Source of the DNA: Harmothoe impar | Lineage: Eukaryota; Annelida; Polychaeta; Phyllodocida; Polynoidae | Direction of reading: 5' to 3' | DNA: 64,000 nt | NCBI GenBank assembly: GCA_947462335.1 | Contig: OX381710.1 | Location: forward strand, 35,401,204 to 35,465,203 | Part shown: in pieces, positions 10,560 to 23,674 of the stretch | Layout of the letters: the number at the start of each line of letters is the position of its first letter | Position numbering within the stretch: the stretch's first letter is position 1 | The notes under the pieces: generated by a model | Database searches by the model: none | The model's input: only the letters and a program-made list of their open reading frames with translations | Told to the model about the DNA's origin: nothing | Made by a program: the position numbers and the translations under genes

Positions 10560-12000
10560 GTTTTGCATAATCTATTAGGTAATGAGACCTTCCTCTCTCG
10601 TATGTATAGTGCAAGATGAGAGATACTACATAAGGTCTAATCAGAACAACAGATGTATTGATAATGTTATCATGTCAGTGTCATTAAGTGTGATGTGGTA
10701 AGTATATGGCACGTTGTTCTTTTTTATTACAACCATCGACTAGCAAACTTTGGATTACAATACAAATGAAGTTGAAAATACATGATGTTGTCATCCATCT
10801 AAACTATGGTACAAAAATGAGAGCATGAATACATGAGCTTTGTACAATGTGTAGGCCTACCACAGGTGTAAGTAATGCTCTGAACTATATATAAGGTGCA
10901 GTGTATAAAAAAAAGGTACCATCGTGGTTATGCATTCAAGCGAGGACGAGGATTATACAGATATTCATAAGATTGATAGTACAAACAAACAACATTGTGT
11001 GTGAACTCAGTAAGGCCATGATCCGGGAGGGCTGATCCTGACACACCTGGAAGGCGTTTCTCGTTTACGGATGTCCATAAGACAATGTATAGACTATGCA
11101 CTTTTCACAAAATGCTGTAGAAATGCATGACCAAGATGGTATAAAGTATGCTATGGGGACCATGCAGTCTGGGTCTTACTTCTTCATCCAAAACTGTGCT
11201 CTCTTTAGCCTAGATTAAGAGAAATTGGAGAAATAAAAAAGTTATGGCTTATGGAAAAAAGTTATGGTTTGTGGAAATGAATTACGGACTCCATAAGTAT
11301 CCAGCAGAAACGCACTTCTGGATGAGTTTCCACTAAAGACATAGGAAATGTAATGTTTATGTTGTTAGTGACTGCTTTGGGTGAGTACCATTTATAGCTT
11401 TATTTGGTTAGAAATGTTGTGGCAATCGTGGTTTCCTTCCTACCTTGCATTGGCCTTATTGTATCAACTACAGTGGTTTATTTTATGGTGAATATGGCAG
11501 TCCCTTTGAATTAACCAAATGAGGTTGTATTTCAAACACCCTGTTAAATAACCCTCTCCCGTATTTCATGGCCTTTTACATTTTTTAATGGATCATTTAA
11601 TCACTGTAACTCAACTTTTTCAGATCAATTAAGTAGGATTTTGATGAATATTGTTAATAATGACATGAAATAAACACAAATGAGCACTTGTATAGTTCCC
11701 CACTTTCTATTTACGGTTTTTTGCTCGACGGTAAAGTTTTCTTCTTTTTCCCTTTCAGGTTTCTTTCGATTTCTTTTTGAACGCCAATTTGAAACTGACT
11801 TTGGACTTTGGGAACTGGATTTCTAGGTTGAGTGTGGACTTTTTATACATTTGTAATTGTATATGTCTTCTTCTGGCAGGGAAACTAAATTTAGCATTGG
11901 CTCCGGTGGTCCTGGCCCAATTCCGCCCTAGCTGGATGTCCACTGTACAGCGCCATGTTTGACTGGTCCCAGTATACATCCTTTATGTTCCAATTACTAG
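10560..12000. other. Intergenic, no gene seen
   Basis: AT-rich sequence upstream of the protease gene. Short ORFs near 11.75-11.98 kb lie in both strands over low-complexity sequence and show no domain or splice context. Confidence 0.5.
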
Positions 12001-12004
12001 CTTC

Positions 12005-12223
12005 AGCAAATCCTGTACATGGGGGTGCTCAAACTCTGCTTGGAGAGTGGAACCAATGTATTCCCTGCATGGTAGGACACCTGCACTCATTTTGTTACCA
12101 CTGTCCAGGATAGTGCAGTGGTTAGCACATTGGACCCATCATCAAGAGCACCCAAGTTCAAATCCCTCCCAAACTCTCCACTCTCCAATCAGAGTCTGAG
12201 CACCCCCATCTACAGGATTTGCT
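12005..12223 (+). mobile_element. tRNA-derived SINE framed by an inverted repeat
   Basis: The core at about 12,110-12,170 has a tRNA-like A box (TAGTGCAGTGG) and B box (AGTTCAAATCC) at the usual spacing. It is framed by 46-bp inverted arms (12005-12050 and 12178-12223) that match with only a few differences. The whole could be one SINE inserted in, or carried by, a foldback element. Confidence 0.6.
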
Positions 12224-12229
12224 AGTTCA

Positions 12230-13360
12230 ATGGGCTCTCACCCTGTGGATCCACTGGTATCCCGCTAGTGAGGAATATAGGGAGACACTTTTTTGATTTG
12301 ATGAAGCATCATGCTACAAGTAACTCTTTGCGCCAGTTATAGTTAGTTTTAGTTATAGGTGATAGTTAGTTTGTAAATTGATATAGCCACTATCTCAGAT
12401 ATTTGATACCGCAGCTGGGAGAGCATTTTGAAAATTGGCTGAGAATACTGAGGTTTACTTTGGAGGTAACTTTTCCAATATTACAGCTTTGTATGTTAAT
12501 GCAAGACGTAGTCTATATGTATATCTTACTCATTTATAGTTTCATTCAATTGTGCTGTTTTAGTACATGGGAAATGACAAAAAAAACCACGTATGTTTTA
12601 TTTTTAGGATTTGATACCTTTTATACGTATTATACAGGCACGCAGTTTATTTTGTTCTTTCTTCCAAGTGTAGTATAAGTTTCCCTAAATCCCTATCTCG
12701 AGCAGAAGTCCCAAAAAGTTGTGAACTCCAAGCAAATGCTTTATGAAGGCGACCCAACCACTCTGCATACTGAGCCATTAGAATATGGTCTACCGTCATG
12801 GTACTCTACAGTCCATCATCACGGTCTACCATCATGCTGTCAATGAATTTACATTATCATGATTTGGACTTATTCATAGTTAAATGTATGCAGAGAGTGA
12901 ATTTGTCTAACACGCCTTCAGTTAAGGAAAACAGGTAGACCTGGGGTTTAGAAACCACACAGTGGCAAGTCTTTATTCATTATATGAGGGAGAGGCTCTG
13001 TCATAACATAATACCGCAATATACATGGTAATTATGGGGTGATCTTAATACTGGATTTAGTTCTATGCTTGGCATACATTACTCTCACTATTGTCAGGGA
13101 CTACCCTTCACATTATTCAAATGCTTTAATTAATATTTGAGAGGTCTACAGCATTAATTTAATGCATGTATATGTGCATATATATAGTAGGATGATACAT
13201 TGTGATATGGCATTGTAATACATTTGTACATTATATACAAGTCCTAGGCTATATGTAGAAATAATTGGGTGTTTGGTGATCGGGTGGTTTGTGATTGGGT
13301 GCATAGTGAATCGGTGGTGGATTATTGAGTGGTGGGTTATTGAGTGGGATTCCGCCCTTA
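12230..13360. other. Intergenic, no gene seen
   Basis: AT-rich sequence with a short hexamer-like repetitive tract near 13,265-13,350 (variants of TTGGGTGNTTNGTGAT). No gene is supportable. Confidence 0.4.
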
Positions 13361-13679
13361 GGACATGCTCATTTTTTAACAACGGGGGGGGGGGGGTGAG
13401 ATTTCGCGGGGAGCGCGCGAATTTTTTTCACCCCCCCCCCCCCTCTAGAGGGGTCGACATTTTTTACCCCCCCCCCCCTGCAGGCCGAAAATCGCGCGCG
13501 TTCGCGCCCCTTTGTAGCATAGTAACGCGCGGGCTTTTCCCCTCCAAACAGGTTGAATTTTTTTGCCCCCCCCCCCAAGAGGGGTCTGAATTTTTTACCC
13601 ACCCCCGGTCAAGGGGTCCAAATTTTTTACCCCCCCCCCAAATCCACCACCCCCCCTGTTGTTAAAAAATGAGCACTCC
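13361..13679. mobile_element. MITE-like element with long C/G runs
   Basis: The ends are inverted (GGACATGCTCATTTTTTAAC at the left; the right end reads back GGAGTGCTCATTTTTTAAC). The element is flanked by the direct repeat CTTA (13357-13360 and 13680-13683). The interior alternates homopolymer C runs of 12-14 bases with short motifs such as AGGGGT and TTTTTTAC, plus a CpG-rich core (GCGCGCG). ORFs across it are artefacts of the C/G runs. Confidence 0.7.
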
Positions 13680-13683
13680 CTTA

Positions 13684-14907
13684 ATTAGGAGTAAGATCAG
13701 CAAATCAGACGGAGGAGTTTAGACTTACAACGGAGGGTGTCTGAGTTCTCAATAATAGAATATTACACCATTCTAGTTATCAAGGTTTACTTTTATAGCT
13801 TACCAATAAGACAACAGAGGTTAGACTCTTTCGCTGTCTAGTATCCTATCACATGCATATCGTAATTGTGCATTTTGTGTTTTCTACATGCACTATCAAA
13901 CGATACACATAGCCCATATCTGATGGTATCATAAAGAGACCTATTGCCAAGGATTCTGGTCATAGATAGCGTTTGTTAAACTATATACAGCATCAGAATA
14001 GAGGTACTTTTAACAAATGTGCACTTTGCAGAAGGGGACGGCATGGTAATGGATAATACAATGACGGTGATGACAACCAATACAAAACTATAAAATTATA
14101 CAACATGTAGCCTATTGTACACCGGCTGAAGTATAGCCGTGCTAGATAACTATACATCAGACACTTACAACCTATTGACAAATATGATTCAATAAATATA
14201 ACCTACATGATGTTGACGGCATATCATTGACATTGGTCTTTGGTACACTTTGCAATAAAAGTTCCTGCGAGTTTAAAGTTCTCGTTCAGGACACCCAACT
14301 AGGAAAACGGACATAATGATTCAAAACTACATAGATTTAAATGGTCTAAATAGCAACGCGTCCCTCTACCGTTATACGCCTTTCTCATCTATCATACATC
14401 TCACGATGAGTCGACACTCAAATTTTGCTCTGCTAATTTAAGAATATGAGATCGTCGGGAACCATTCGTCGGGAACCATTCACTGGTAGTTCATCAGATT
14501 AGAACCTATACTAGTGATTACATAACATTACTGATTGTGAAAATTACCATGGTAAAGTTATGATAGATATTAGTTATTCTCGGGGTATATAGTAGTACAT
14601 ACCTCCCTAATCAGTCACTTTCAACACTCGCAGCCACACTCTACTGGTTTTATTCAAATGTCTTTTACAACGGTTATTTCTATATTAAAATATGCCATGG
14701 TCTGTATACTTTAGCATTGGGTTTCATTGCCAAACGCTACTGGGTTTATTCAAATGTCTTTTACAACGGTTATTTCTATATTGAAATATGCCATGATCTG
14801 TGTACTTTAGCATTGGGTTTCAATGTCAATGGTACATGTACGTGATATACAATGAAAGTACAAAAAATCCTAATGGATTATTACTATAGAGAACAGTGTT
14901 ATCAACA
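13684..14907. other. Intergenic with a local direct duplication
   Basis: A segment of about 90 bp at 14,645-14,735 (TTTATTCAAATGTCTTTTAC... to TTTAGCATTGGGTTTCA) is repeated at about 14,744-14,822 with few changes. No gene is seen. Confidence 0.7.
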
Positions 14908-17900
14908 TCAGTGGTCAGAGAATACAAGTGGCTGAGTGTATATGATCCAGTAGAGGACATTAAACATAGCAAAGGTGGCAGGAAAGAGACATCTGGACAC
15001 AACGTCTATCTTATGGGAGCTCAGAGAGTCCTCTTTCATATTCAGCAAGACCCTCATGTTCTTGGTGATTCTTCTCAACAGGGGGCGACTCTGTGCCTGC
15101 GTTCCCTCACTTATTTGCAGTTCCTGTGAGGATATAGTGAAAAAGGGTGTTATAGGTAAGCAATATGGCAAGGGATCAGGCACTTACTGCAATCTATGTT
15201 TTTCAATATTCAAAATGACGCATGTTCCTCATCTGGCAAGACATTATACTATTATTAGATCAAAGTCGATACGTATATACCATATAGTATTTCACAGGCA
15301 GTGTGTCACATCAATATTGGGGAGGGAAACCACTATAGTATCATATATTATTAAAATGTCATCTCTTATTTTTACATAATTGCTGATAATAATATTGCTA
15401 TTTAAACAACTACATACAACGATTAGATATCAATTCTAAGCTATGGCAAGAAGCTTTTTGAATCTTTACACATTGAAGAAAAATCATCAAAAATGTGAAA
15501 TATGTTACCATGGAAACATGACCCAAAAATAGACGAAATTTGCCATTTCCCCTACCTTTAACCAATGAAAGTACTCCAATGACCAAGGGGATCCGCATAT
15601 CAAACAGGCAACAATAAATACCTATGCAAAATGGGGTAATAATCAAGAATTGTAAATTTGTACAGGAAATTTAAGACAAATAATGGGTTCCTTTAGATTC
15701 AATCAGGGTTCTTCGGTACTGTCACTGCAAACAAACTATGAACATGGGCAAGGCTAAAATACTTACTGCATCATAATTATTTGCAGAAGAAGGGGAGCCC
15801 TCTAATTTGGCCTGCTTGGCCTTGTTCTCTTTGCGGGTTAGTGAGTTGACTATGGCATACTCAACGAGCGCGCTGAAGACGATTATCATACAGAAGGCAT
15901 ACCAGACGTCTATAGCCTTAGCATAAGACACAGTCATCGTCGTGCTACGGGAACTGGAGAGCTGTGTAGCCATGGTCAACACGGTGGTAACACCTGGAGA
16001 AGTAAGGAAATCATGTTCATACTGATCTCCAACGAATATCATTGATCTTTGTTCTATGTTATGAATATGAGACTTATAACCATTGTATTGCTACTATTGT
16101 ATAACTTAGTAGACACTAGTAAATCTAAATTATAATCATGATGCAAGTCCAGTTGGAGAAACTGCCCTAGCTTGATGTTGGTCATCAATTCTTGAGATTG
16201 ATAATTTTATAATTATGGTCTATTGGTGTATGCCTATGGCATTATTCAGAATGCCCTGTATGAATGCATCATGATGGCAAAAAGCATGGCACAATATAAC
16301 ACTATGTCTATATCTCACCGAGTGTAATGCGGGCGGGCACAGCGTCCTTGTGTATCCAGAAGGAGAGCCAGGAGAGGATAACGATGAGGATGGAGGGGAT
16401 GTAGGTCTGCAATAGGTAGTAGCCGAACTGCCGCTTCAGGTGGAACAACACCTTCAGACACGAAAAGTCACCTGCAGTATAACAAACAAGAGGATTTGAT
16501 TCAAAGGTCCATCGACTACTCACATACCTGTGTAACTGCAATATGATGAGCTGCACACATACCTGTGTGAGACCGATATGATGAGCAGCATACACACTAT
16601 TTAACACCAATAGTATTGAGCTGCTCGCACACTTGTATAACACCGATATGGTGAGCTGCTCACATACCTGTTTCACACCAATATGATGAGGTGCTCACAG
16701 ACCTGTCTCACACCAATATGACCTGTCTCACACCAATATGATGAGGTACTCACACATCTGTCTCACACCAATATGATGGAGGTGATCACACACCTGTGTA
16801 ATACATGTGCCAATATGATGTACTGCTCACGTTCCTGTGTTGCGCCAATATGATGAGTTGCTCTTGCACCTGTGTATTATTCTCGCACCTGTGTACACGT
16901 ACCAAAATGATGCACTGCTCACATTCCTGTATTACGCCAATATGATGAGCTACTCACACCTATATAAACAAGAAATGATGAGCTGCTCACACTACTGATC
17001 ATACCTATAATATGATGTTATGTTCACACACCTAGACAACACCAATGTGCTGAGCTGCTCACCTGTTTTGTAGTGTTCACTGCAGATATCAGTAGACGTA
17101 CGGAGCAGCTCAAACTGAGGCAGTGATAACTCGTTCAGATTCATCTCTATAGGGCTGTGGTCCATCCAGATCAGGGCCACATCAGCGGTCGTGTAAGCAT
17201 CTGTAGGCAGAGTAGCAACAGTTTAATTGTGTATGTGTATATACATGTCTAGGAAGGGCATGGTATAAAAAGGCCTGCACATGTTTAGCTATTGTCGGTT
17301 CAATACTATGATGCGCATTGCAGATATGTTATTGGGAACACCATTCCTCATAGCCTCATGGGAGAAATGGATTTTTACAGTGCAATCGTGATAATATTGA
17401 TACTATCTAAGAAAATGCAAATGAAAATATTAGTAATCCTGATGACTTAGCAGGATGACCCTCTCATACTTACAGCTGGACACCTTGATAAAACAGATCT
17501 GGTAGTCCATTGGGAAATGAGTGAGCACCATGGGGCATGCCAGCGTGAGTGTCATCCTTTAAATGGAAACAGTAGGAATCATTTGAATAACGATATACTG
17601 ATTTGATTTGATTTGAATTTCTTTTATTTATCCTGGCAGGAATGTATGGCCTAGAAGACCGTGTTATACAGACACCAGCAATTTCCGATGAGCGGAGGTA
17701 ATAAAAGGCAATTAAGCCTTTGTAGAAACAATGTATATAGGAGGAACATGCTCATGTAGGAGCATGGTCCTTCTATGTATATCTTACCTATTAAGCTATA
17801 AAGTATAATAAGGGTTAGAATTTTTTAATATGTCTAGTAGCCAAAGGCTATTGTTTAGGTTAGTATACATGATAACTTGTGGTTTCTTTTCTCGTTAGAG

Positions 17901-20900
17901 GAAAGAGAGAAAAATAAAGAGGATAGAACCCATGCTAGGTAATAGCAATGGGTAGAGTAATAGAGAGTGAGTGATTGGTGGTTTTTTGGACGCTTAGTGT
18001 GTATTCAGTTAGAAATAACAGAATACATATATTACCCGGTATATAAGGGTGTATGTCATATAACAGACACCATTATATACTAGCCCGGCTTGTTTACATT
18101 TCTACAAGAACAGCAACATTGTTAAATTAGACTCATGCTTGTCTGTGCGTTGGCTTAATTCCAGTTTTAGCATTCTGATCCGATTTCTTTCAAAATATGG
18201 TTGGATTAAATTAATGTTAAGATAATAGTGTATGCACGAGTAAGAAGTGGAAGCTTGAAATTTACCTAGAACTGTAGAGTACAGTGCCATTAGGGAAGAT
18301 CTTCATAACCTTATTGGTAACTGTGACCTCATGAAACTTGGCTGTCTTTTCGTTGGGAAAGAATAGGTCTGGAACCCAGAGCTTATCCATGGACTTAGGG
18401 GACACTATCAGAGGTGTCTCGGGCACATAGGGGATATCCTCATCCTGAAAGATCAACAAGTAAGCTGCAGATTTTAACAGGTCAAACATGAATTAAGTAA
18501 TGTTCCTCTGGAGCCATGGTATGCATCGACTGAAGTCAAGAAGTGTCCATCAATTAGTTACCAGACATCTTAAGTGAACTTTGATTAACGTTTACTGATG
18601 GTTAGATGGACTAACATTTTGTTTGTAAAATACATGTTTCAACATTGAAATACAGCAATTGCAATTGAGTAATTACCCACCGACCTGGTGCTTGGAGAGT
18701 GAGATAGGTTCGCACCCATAACTACTTGGGTATACGCTATTGCTTTGTGTATAAGAATCTTTTCCATGCTTGATATTATTCATTTCACATGCTAAGAAGC
18801 AACCTATACTTATCACCTGATCAACACGGGTCCGTAAAGTGAATGGATATATAATTAAAACCCCATCACTACGAATAGTTAGATATCAATGTGATAGATG
18901 TGAGTCATTACCATGAAAGCAAGACGCTCGTCCACCCACTGCTGTCGAAAGAAGACGTCAACTTGGAAATCCTGAGAATATAAAAAGGGTGTGAATCAAT
19001 TTGTATAAGTACCTGTAAATTCCTACTTAAAATTGCGCTCTAAACAATATCGAGGTGCTTGTAGGAACAACAAACAGGGCAAAAAAAGGTGACCGGCCCT
19101 ATATCCCGGACTTTTTTTTTTATTCTTTTTTTTTCCATCTTTTCTTTAAATTCTTTTAAAAATGTTTAGATGACTTTTTTCCCCCTACTAAAGATATGCT
19201 ACCTGAAACTATGAGAAAATGGAGAAACACCCCTCAGAACAGTGCAGTGAAGACCTTTGTTCTTAAATCCCCAAATAATGTAGGCCCTATAGCCTCACAA
19301 TGAAGCATAACAATGGCATTGTGTACTTTTAATTGTACAATAAAGATATCAGAGTATGTGTCCCTTAACCCCGCCCCTTTTCTTTCTACAAGTCCAACTT
19401 ATGGCTCATTCTCTATATTGGTTGCTGTAATTCTTTATATGAAAGTTTTAACTTTGTACTACCACTTCAGTAAAACAACATTTTGAACGAATTTAAACGA
19501 AGAAAGATCGGACCGGATTTGAATTAGAAAATCCATGCTTTATAATGATAATTTTAAAAATGTAGTCATAGTAGTGAGGCCCTACTTACCATATCAACCG
19601 CGTTGATGGACCCAAAGAGGGCCACGTAAAACTCGCAGAACACCTCCACGGGGGCACCTGAAGGTGGAACAGATCAGAGAAAAACGTCATGGAAAGCTTC
19701 AAACTTCATAGAACAAATAAAAGCAGTGTTAGGATTTGCAATTCTAAGTCTATGGTATTACTGTGGGAGTAGATGATAACAGCCCGACTGTTATTTGTCC
19801 CATTCAGAAGACAGAGCTGCAGTTCATCCATGCAATATTGGCTTGGAAGCCCTGTTGGGACGTACCCGTGGACATTTAGGTCTAGAACCAATTAACTGCA
19901 ATGTGTTGAAGTTGGTTATAATGATTCCTCTCATGACTCATGTCATGTTGAAAGAGTCATTGGGAAATAGAATAAGAAAATTATTATGCATTTGCAGGAA
20001 TAACATGCAGTCCGGCCTCTGAGGCTGTGCTTTTGTGCATTTGTAGACCCATTAATGACATTCCCATGCCAGTATTATAATTCAATAGCTTTATTGGTGC
20101 AGAAAATACCTTATATGGTGCTTGGGTAGCCTCCATGCATAAATCATTTGCAAGCGTCCACCACAAAATATTTTCTGGGTTCCATAAAGCATTTGTTGGG
20201 GTCCAAGAATTGTCATCATTTGAAGTAAAACAGCCTCCAAATCTTAAATTGTCACCAAACTATACTTACCGTATATGTTGGGTCTGATCCGGCTGTCACT
20301 CTTGTTGATGATGCGGTTCATCAGGGTGGCTGCCATCGTCTCGTTCAAATGTTTCTTAGGAACACTGTCAGGAAATATAAATACATTTATTATCTCCAGT
20401 CAAACAAACAGCTGTAAAGTATCTCCATAGTACATCTATTTTCATGTAGGACGAAAACAGCCATGAACTGCTATTAAAGTGGTACCCATATGGGTTTTAA
20501 TATTTTCAATGTTGAGTTGGTGGTTTAGCTTAGCTTGCCCATGCATATAACCCCAAATGGACCCATTAATTAGCACTGCTGTAAGGGTTTTGGTTCACCA
20601 AACATATTCTAACATCATGCTATTTTGCTCACTTCCTGATGGGAATGGCTCAGATCAGTTTCCTGATGGGAATGGCTTGCCCTATCACAGAATAAATGAT
20701 GTTTACATCCAATAGTCCAACCTACAGTATTGGTATTTCGTCGTTGAGTTTTTAGCCCAAGGTAAACACAATATCTCAAAGTGTCGGACCCTGAGGGGTT
20801 GTATCAAGAGGTACTTTGTGGTACTGCGTGTTTTTCAGGTAGCAATGGCGTAAGACACTTGGGAAACAGAGGGTCTACATAAATACACCTGGTATGTTTA

Positions 20901-23607
20901 GCGTTTGTCTAAGTAGCATGCATCAAGGAAGCACCCCTTGTTTACAGAGCGTGTATTTTGATTTGCTGGTATCAACACAAACTCTTGTTTATTGCCTGGC
21001 AAAGACCTCCAGGGCTTGTGCCATGTGGTCTAAAGAGGCTCCAAGTCCCTGCTGCCTACACAGGTATGTGACCCACCTGTTCACTATAGAACACCCTGTC
21101 CCCCAGGGCCCTGGAGAAGCAAGCCCACCAGCGAGTTATGGCCCAGGGCTTCCTTGCTACATCTTGGTTAACTAACAATAGGACTCACAATGATAGCAAG
21201 CCTCCCTGTTGCTCAATTGTTCAGGTTGACCTGATATATATATTACTAAATGACACGTTATCATTATATTTGACAATGATTAACAGTTCCACATGTGTTG
21301 TCAGTCGGGGGGAGATATATGAACAACAGGGCCAGAGACAAAAATATCTTACTGAAGCCATATGTCATCTGTATATGAGCTAGAGGCAGGGCAGGAGTAA
21401 GCACCTCTTATCTATGTAGGGGTGGTTTGTTCCTTTTAACCTCTTCCTAGTCCATCATACATGCTCCTTGACATGTACCTCTGGCCCTGGAGGACCTCGC
21501 ACATTAAGACCCTCTGAAGGCAGCACCCCCACCTTGTAAAGACAGAACGGCTTCACTATCCACATATCGCCTTAAAAATGATAAAGACCACAATGTCCAT
21601 ATAAATATGGTGTAACAGTTTAAATCCTTCTGATACTAATAATCATTTGTAAGTAGAAGAAGGATATTAAAAATGACACACAGATTGATACAGACATCAC
21701 GAACACACATACACATTTGAACTGAAAATTAAAAATCGACCCCACATTTGCTCCCAATTCAACTATAAACCACATGGGACAACGGACATAATCTATGCAT
21801 TAGTACCCCCAAACTAGTTTCTGGACAGCAGCTACACCATTCAGCACATGCCATATGATTCTATGGTCTACAACTAACACCTGGTAGTCCTCAGTCATGC
21901 CCCTACACCTCTGCCTCACTGCACATGGCGGCTTATGATGGATGATGGTTGGTGGTCTGAGGAAAACGCTATACTCTAGGTTTTCCCCATGATATAACCC
22001 ATAAGGGTACATCGAATAATGTTATTTTATCTTACTATTGAACACATCTCTATATATCTTCAGTTAAACAATTTGGTATACCGATACCTTTTCGTTCCAT
22101 GAAATACACTTAATTAATGATTGGTTTTGGTGTCAATTCTACAAAAACTGTGTTGATACAGGCACATCACGTAATGTGAAGCAAATCAAATCAGCTTAAA
22201 ATAGTATGTCTTAACCAGACAGGCCTTGGACTTCATTAGAGCTGTTATCTACTATCGACCTATAGCTATTCCCCAGGTCGTGCCCAGCCTACTAATATGA
22301 CTAGCACTATCTCATATCACGCAAAGGCACTACCCATGCATGGCTGTAGCATTCTGACCATGGTAATTTACAATTGACATGCACGGTGTACAAAGGTGGG
22401 AGTGAAGGTCACAAGAGGCACGTGGCCGTGGGTGATAACAGGGGAAACTGACAGGGGTCATGATGAATACAGCCTCAGTGGCCGGCAACGCCCACGGGCA
22501 ACCACTAATGCCCTTTATATGTGGATCAACAAGGGAAAAGGGACCTCCGAGGGGGATTTTTAGTAGCAACTTTGGCCACCAGGGGGCTCCATATAGCCAA
22601 CAATGTTCAAAATATCATAAAAATTGTTCTATACTACTTTTTGATGGAGAATACAATAAGCTAATTTAGAAAATTCCAACTTTAGTGAAAACCTTCCATA
22701 TTTGGAATGTAAAAAGAACGTTTTTGGGCCTAAATTGATGTTTTTGCACTTCTTGGTTGCCATGGAAACATAATTTTCATTCTAAATTGAGTTTTTCAAT
22801 AAATTAATGATTACAGGCCCCACAAAGATTTCTGTGCTGAAAACGGAATGTAAATCCCATTTTAAGATCAAAAGCTGTGACCAAATGTTTGAAAAAGTTT
22901 GGATATTTGGGAATTTTCATAATTATGCTAATTAGATAGAGATATCTCTAAAACAAAGTAAGATAGAGCTTATTGGCATTTGAGATTGGACAGTGCCCAC
23001 ACATATTCAAGGAGCCAGTTCTCAAAAACTAGAAGTGGTACCTGCTAATGAAATATATCACTGGAAAGCTGATGACCTCAATTTTATTATTGAGTTTAAC
23101 CTTTGGAGGACCCTTTTCCCTCAACTGTCCACATATATCAAATAAGTTCTGTTTTCCTTTTGGGTCCATTCGTTTCCCAATTTTACTGTACTCATGGGGT
23201 CCTCATTGGTTCGGATGGACGGAACTGTAATATCAATTAAGATAAGAGGGTGCAGCCCCTAAGGGACTGACATTGAATTAGGTTTGATTCGTTTTCTCAG
23301 TGACTGATTGTATCATGGAGAGAAAGGAGGATGTAAACAAAAAAGAAGACGATCGGTAAAGATAAATCAATGGGCAGAGAGAGAGAGAGGGCAGACAGAC
23401 AGAGACAGAGGTAGACAGACTGACAGGCAGAGGCAGAGGCATAGAGAAAGAGCTAGATGGACAGGTTGTTAATGAATCACATAATTATTAAGGTGTAGAG
23501 CTAGGTAAGACCTGAATGGCTAGAAAGAACCGCACACTGTAAAACCTTGGGTATACCACAGTCAGGTATGTGTCAACCCCACCTTCTTGTGAAAGGCAGG
23601 CTGAGAG

Positions 23608-23674
<67 letters not shown>

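Noticed and set aside
13273..13665. ORFs of 77 and 130 codons with Gly/Pro-rich products
   Set aside because: They come from C/G homopolymer runs inside a MITE and overlap on both strands.
16510..17060. Regularly spaced repeats that could be mistaken for a CRISPR array
   Set aside because: Units are contiguous, diverged and lie in an animal intron; there are no unique spacers.
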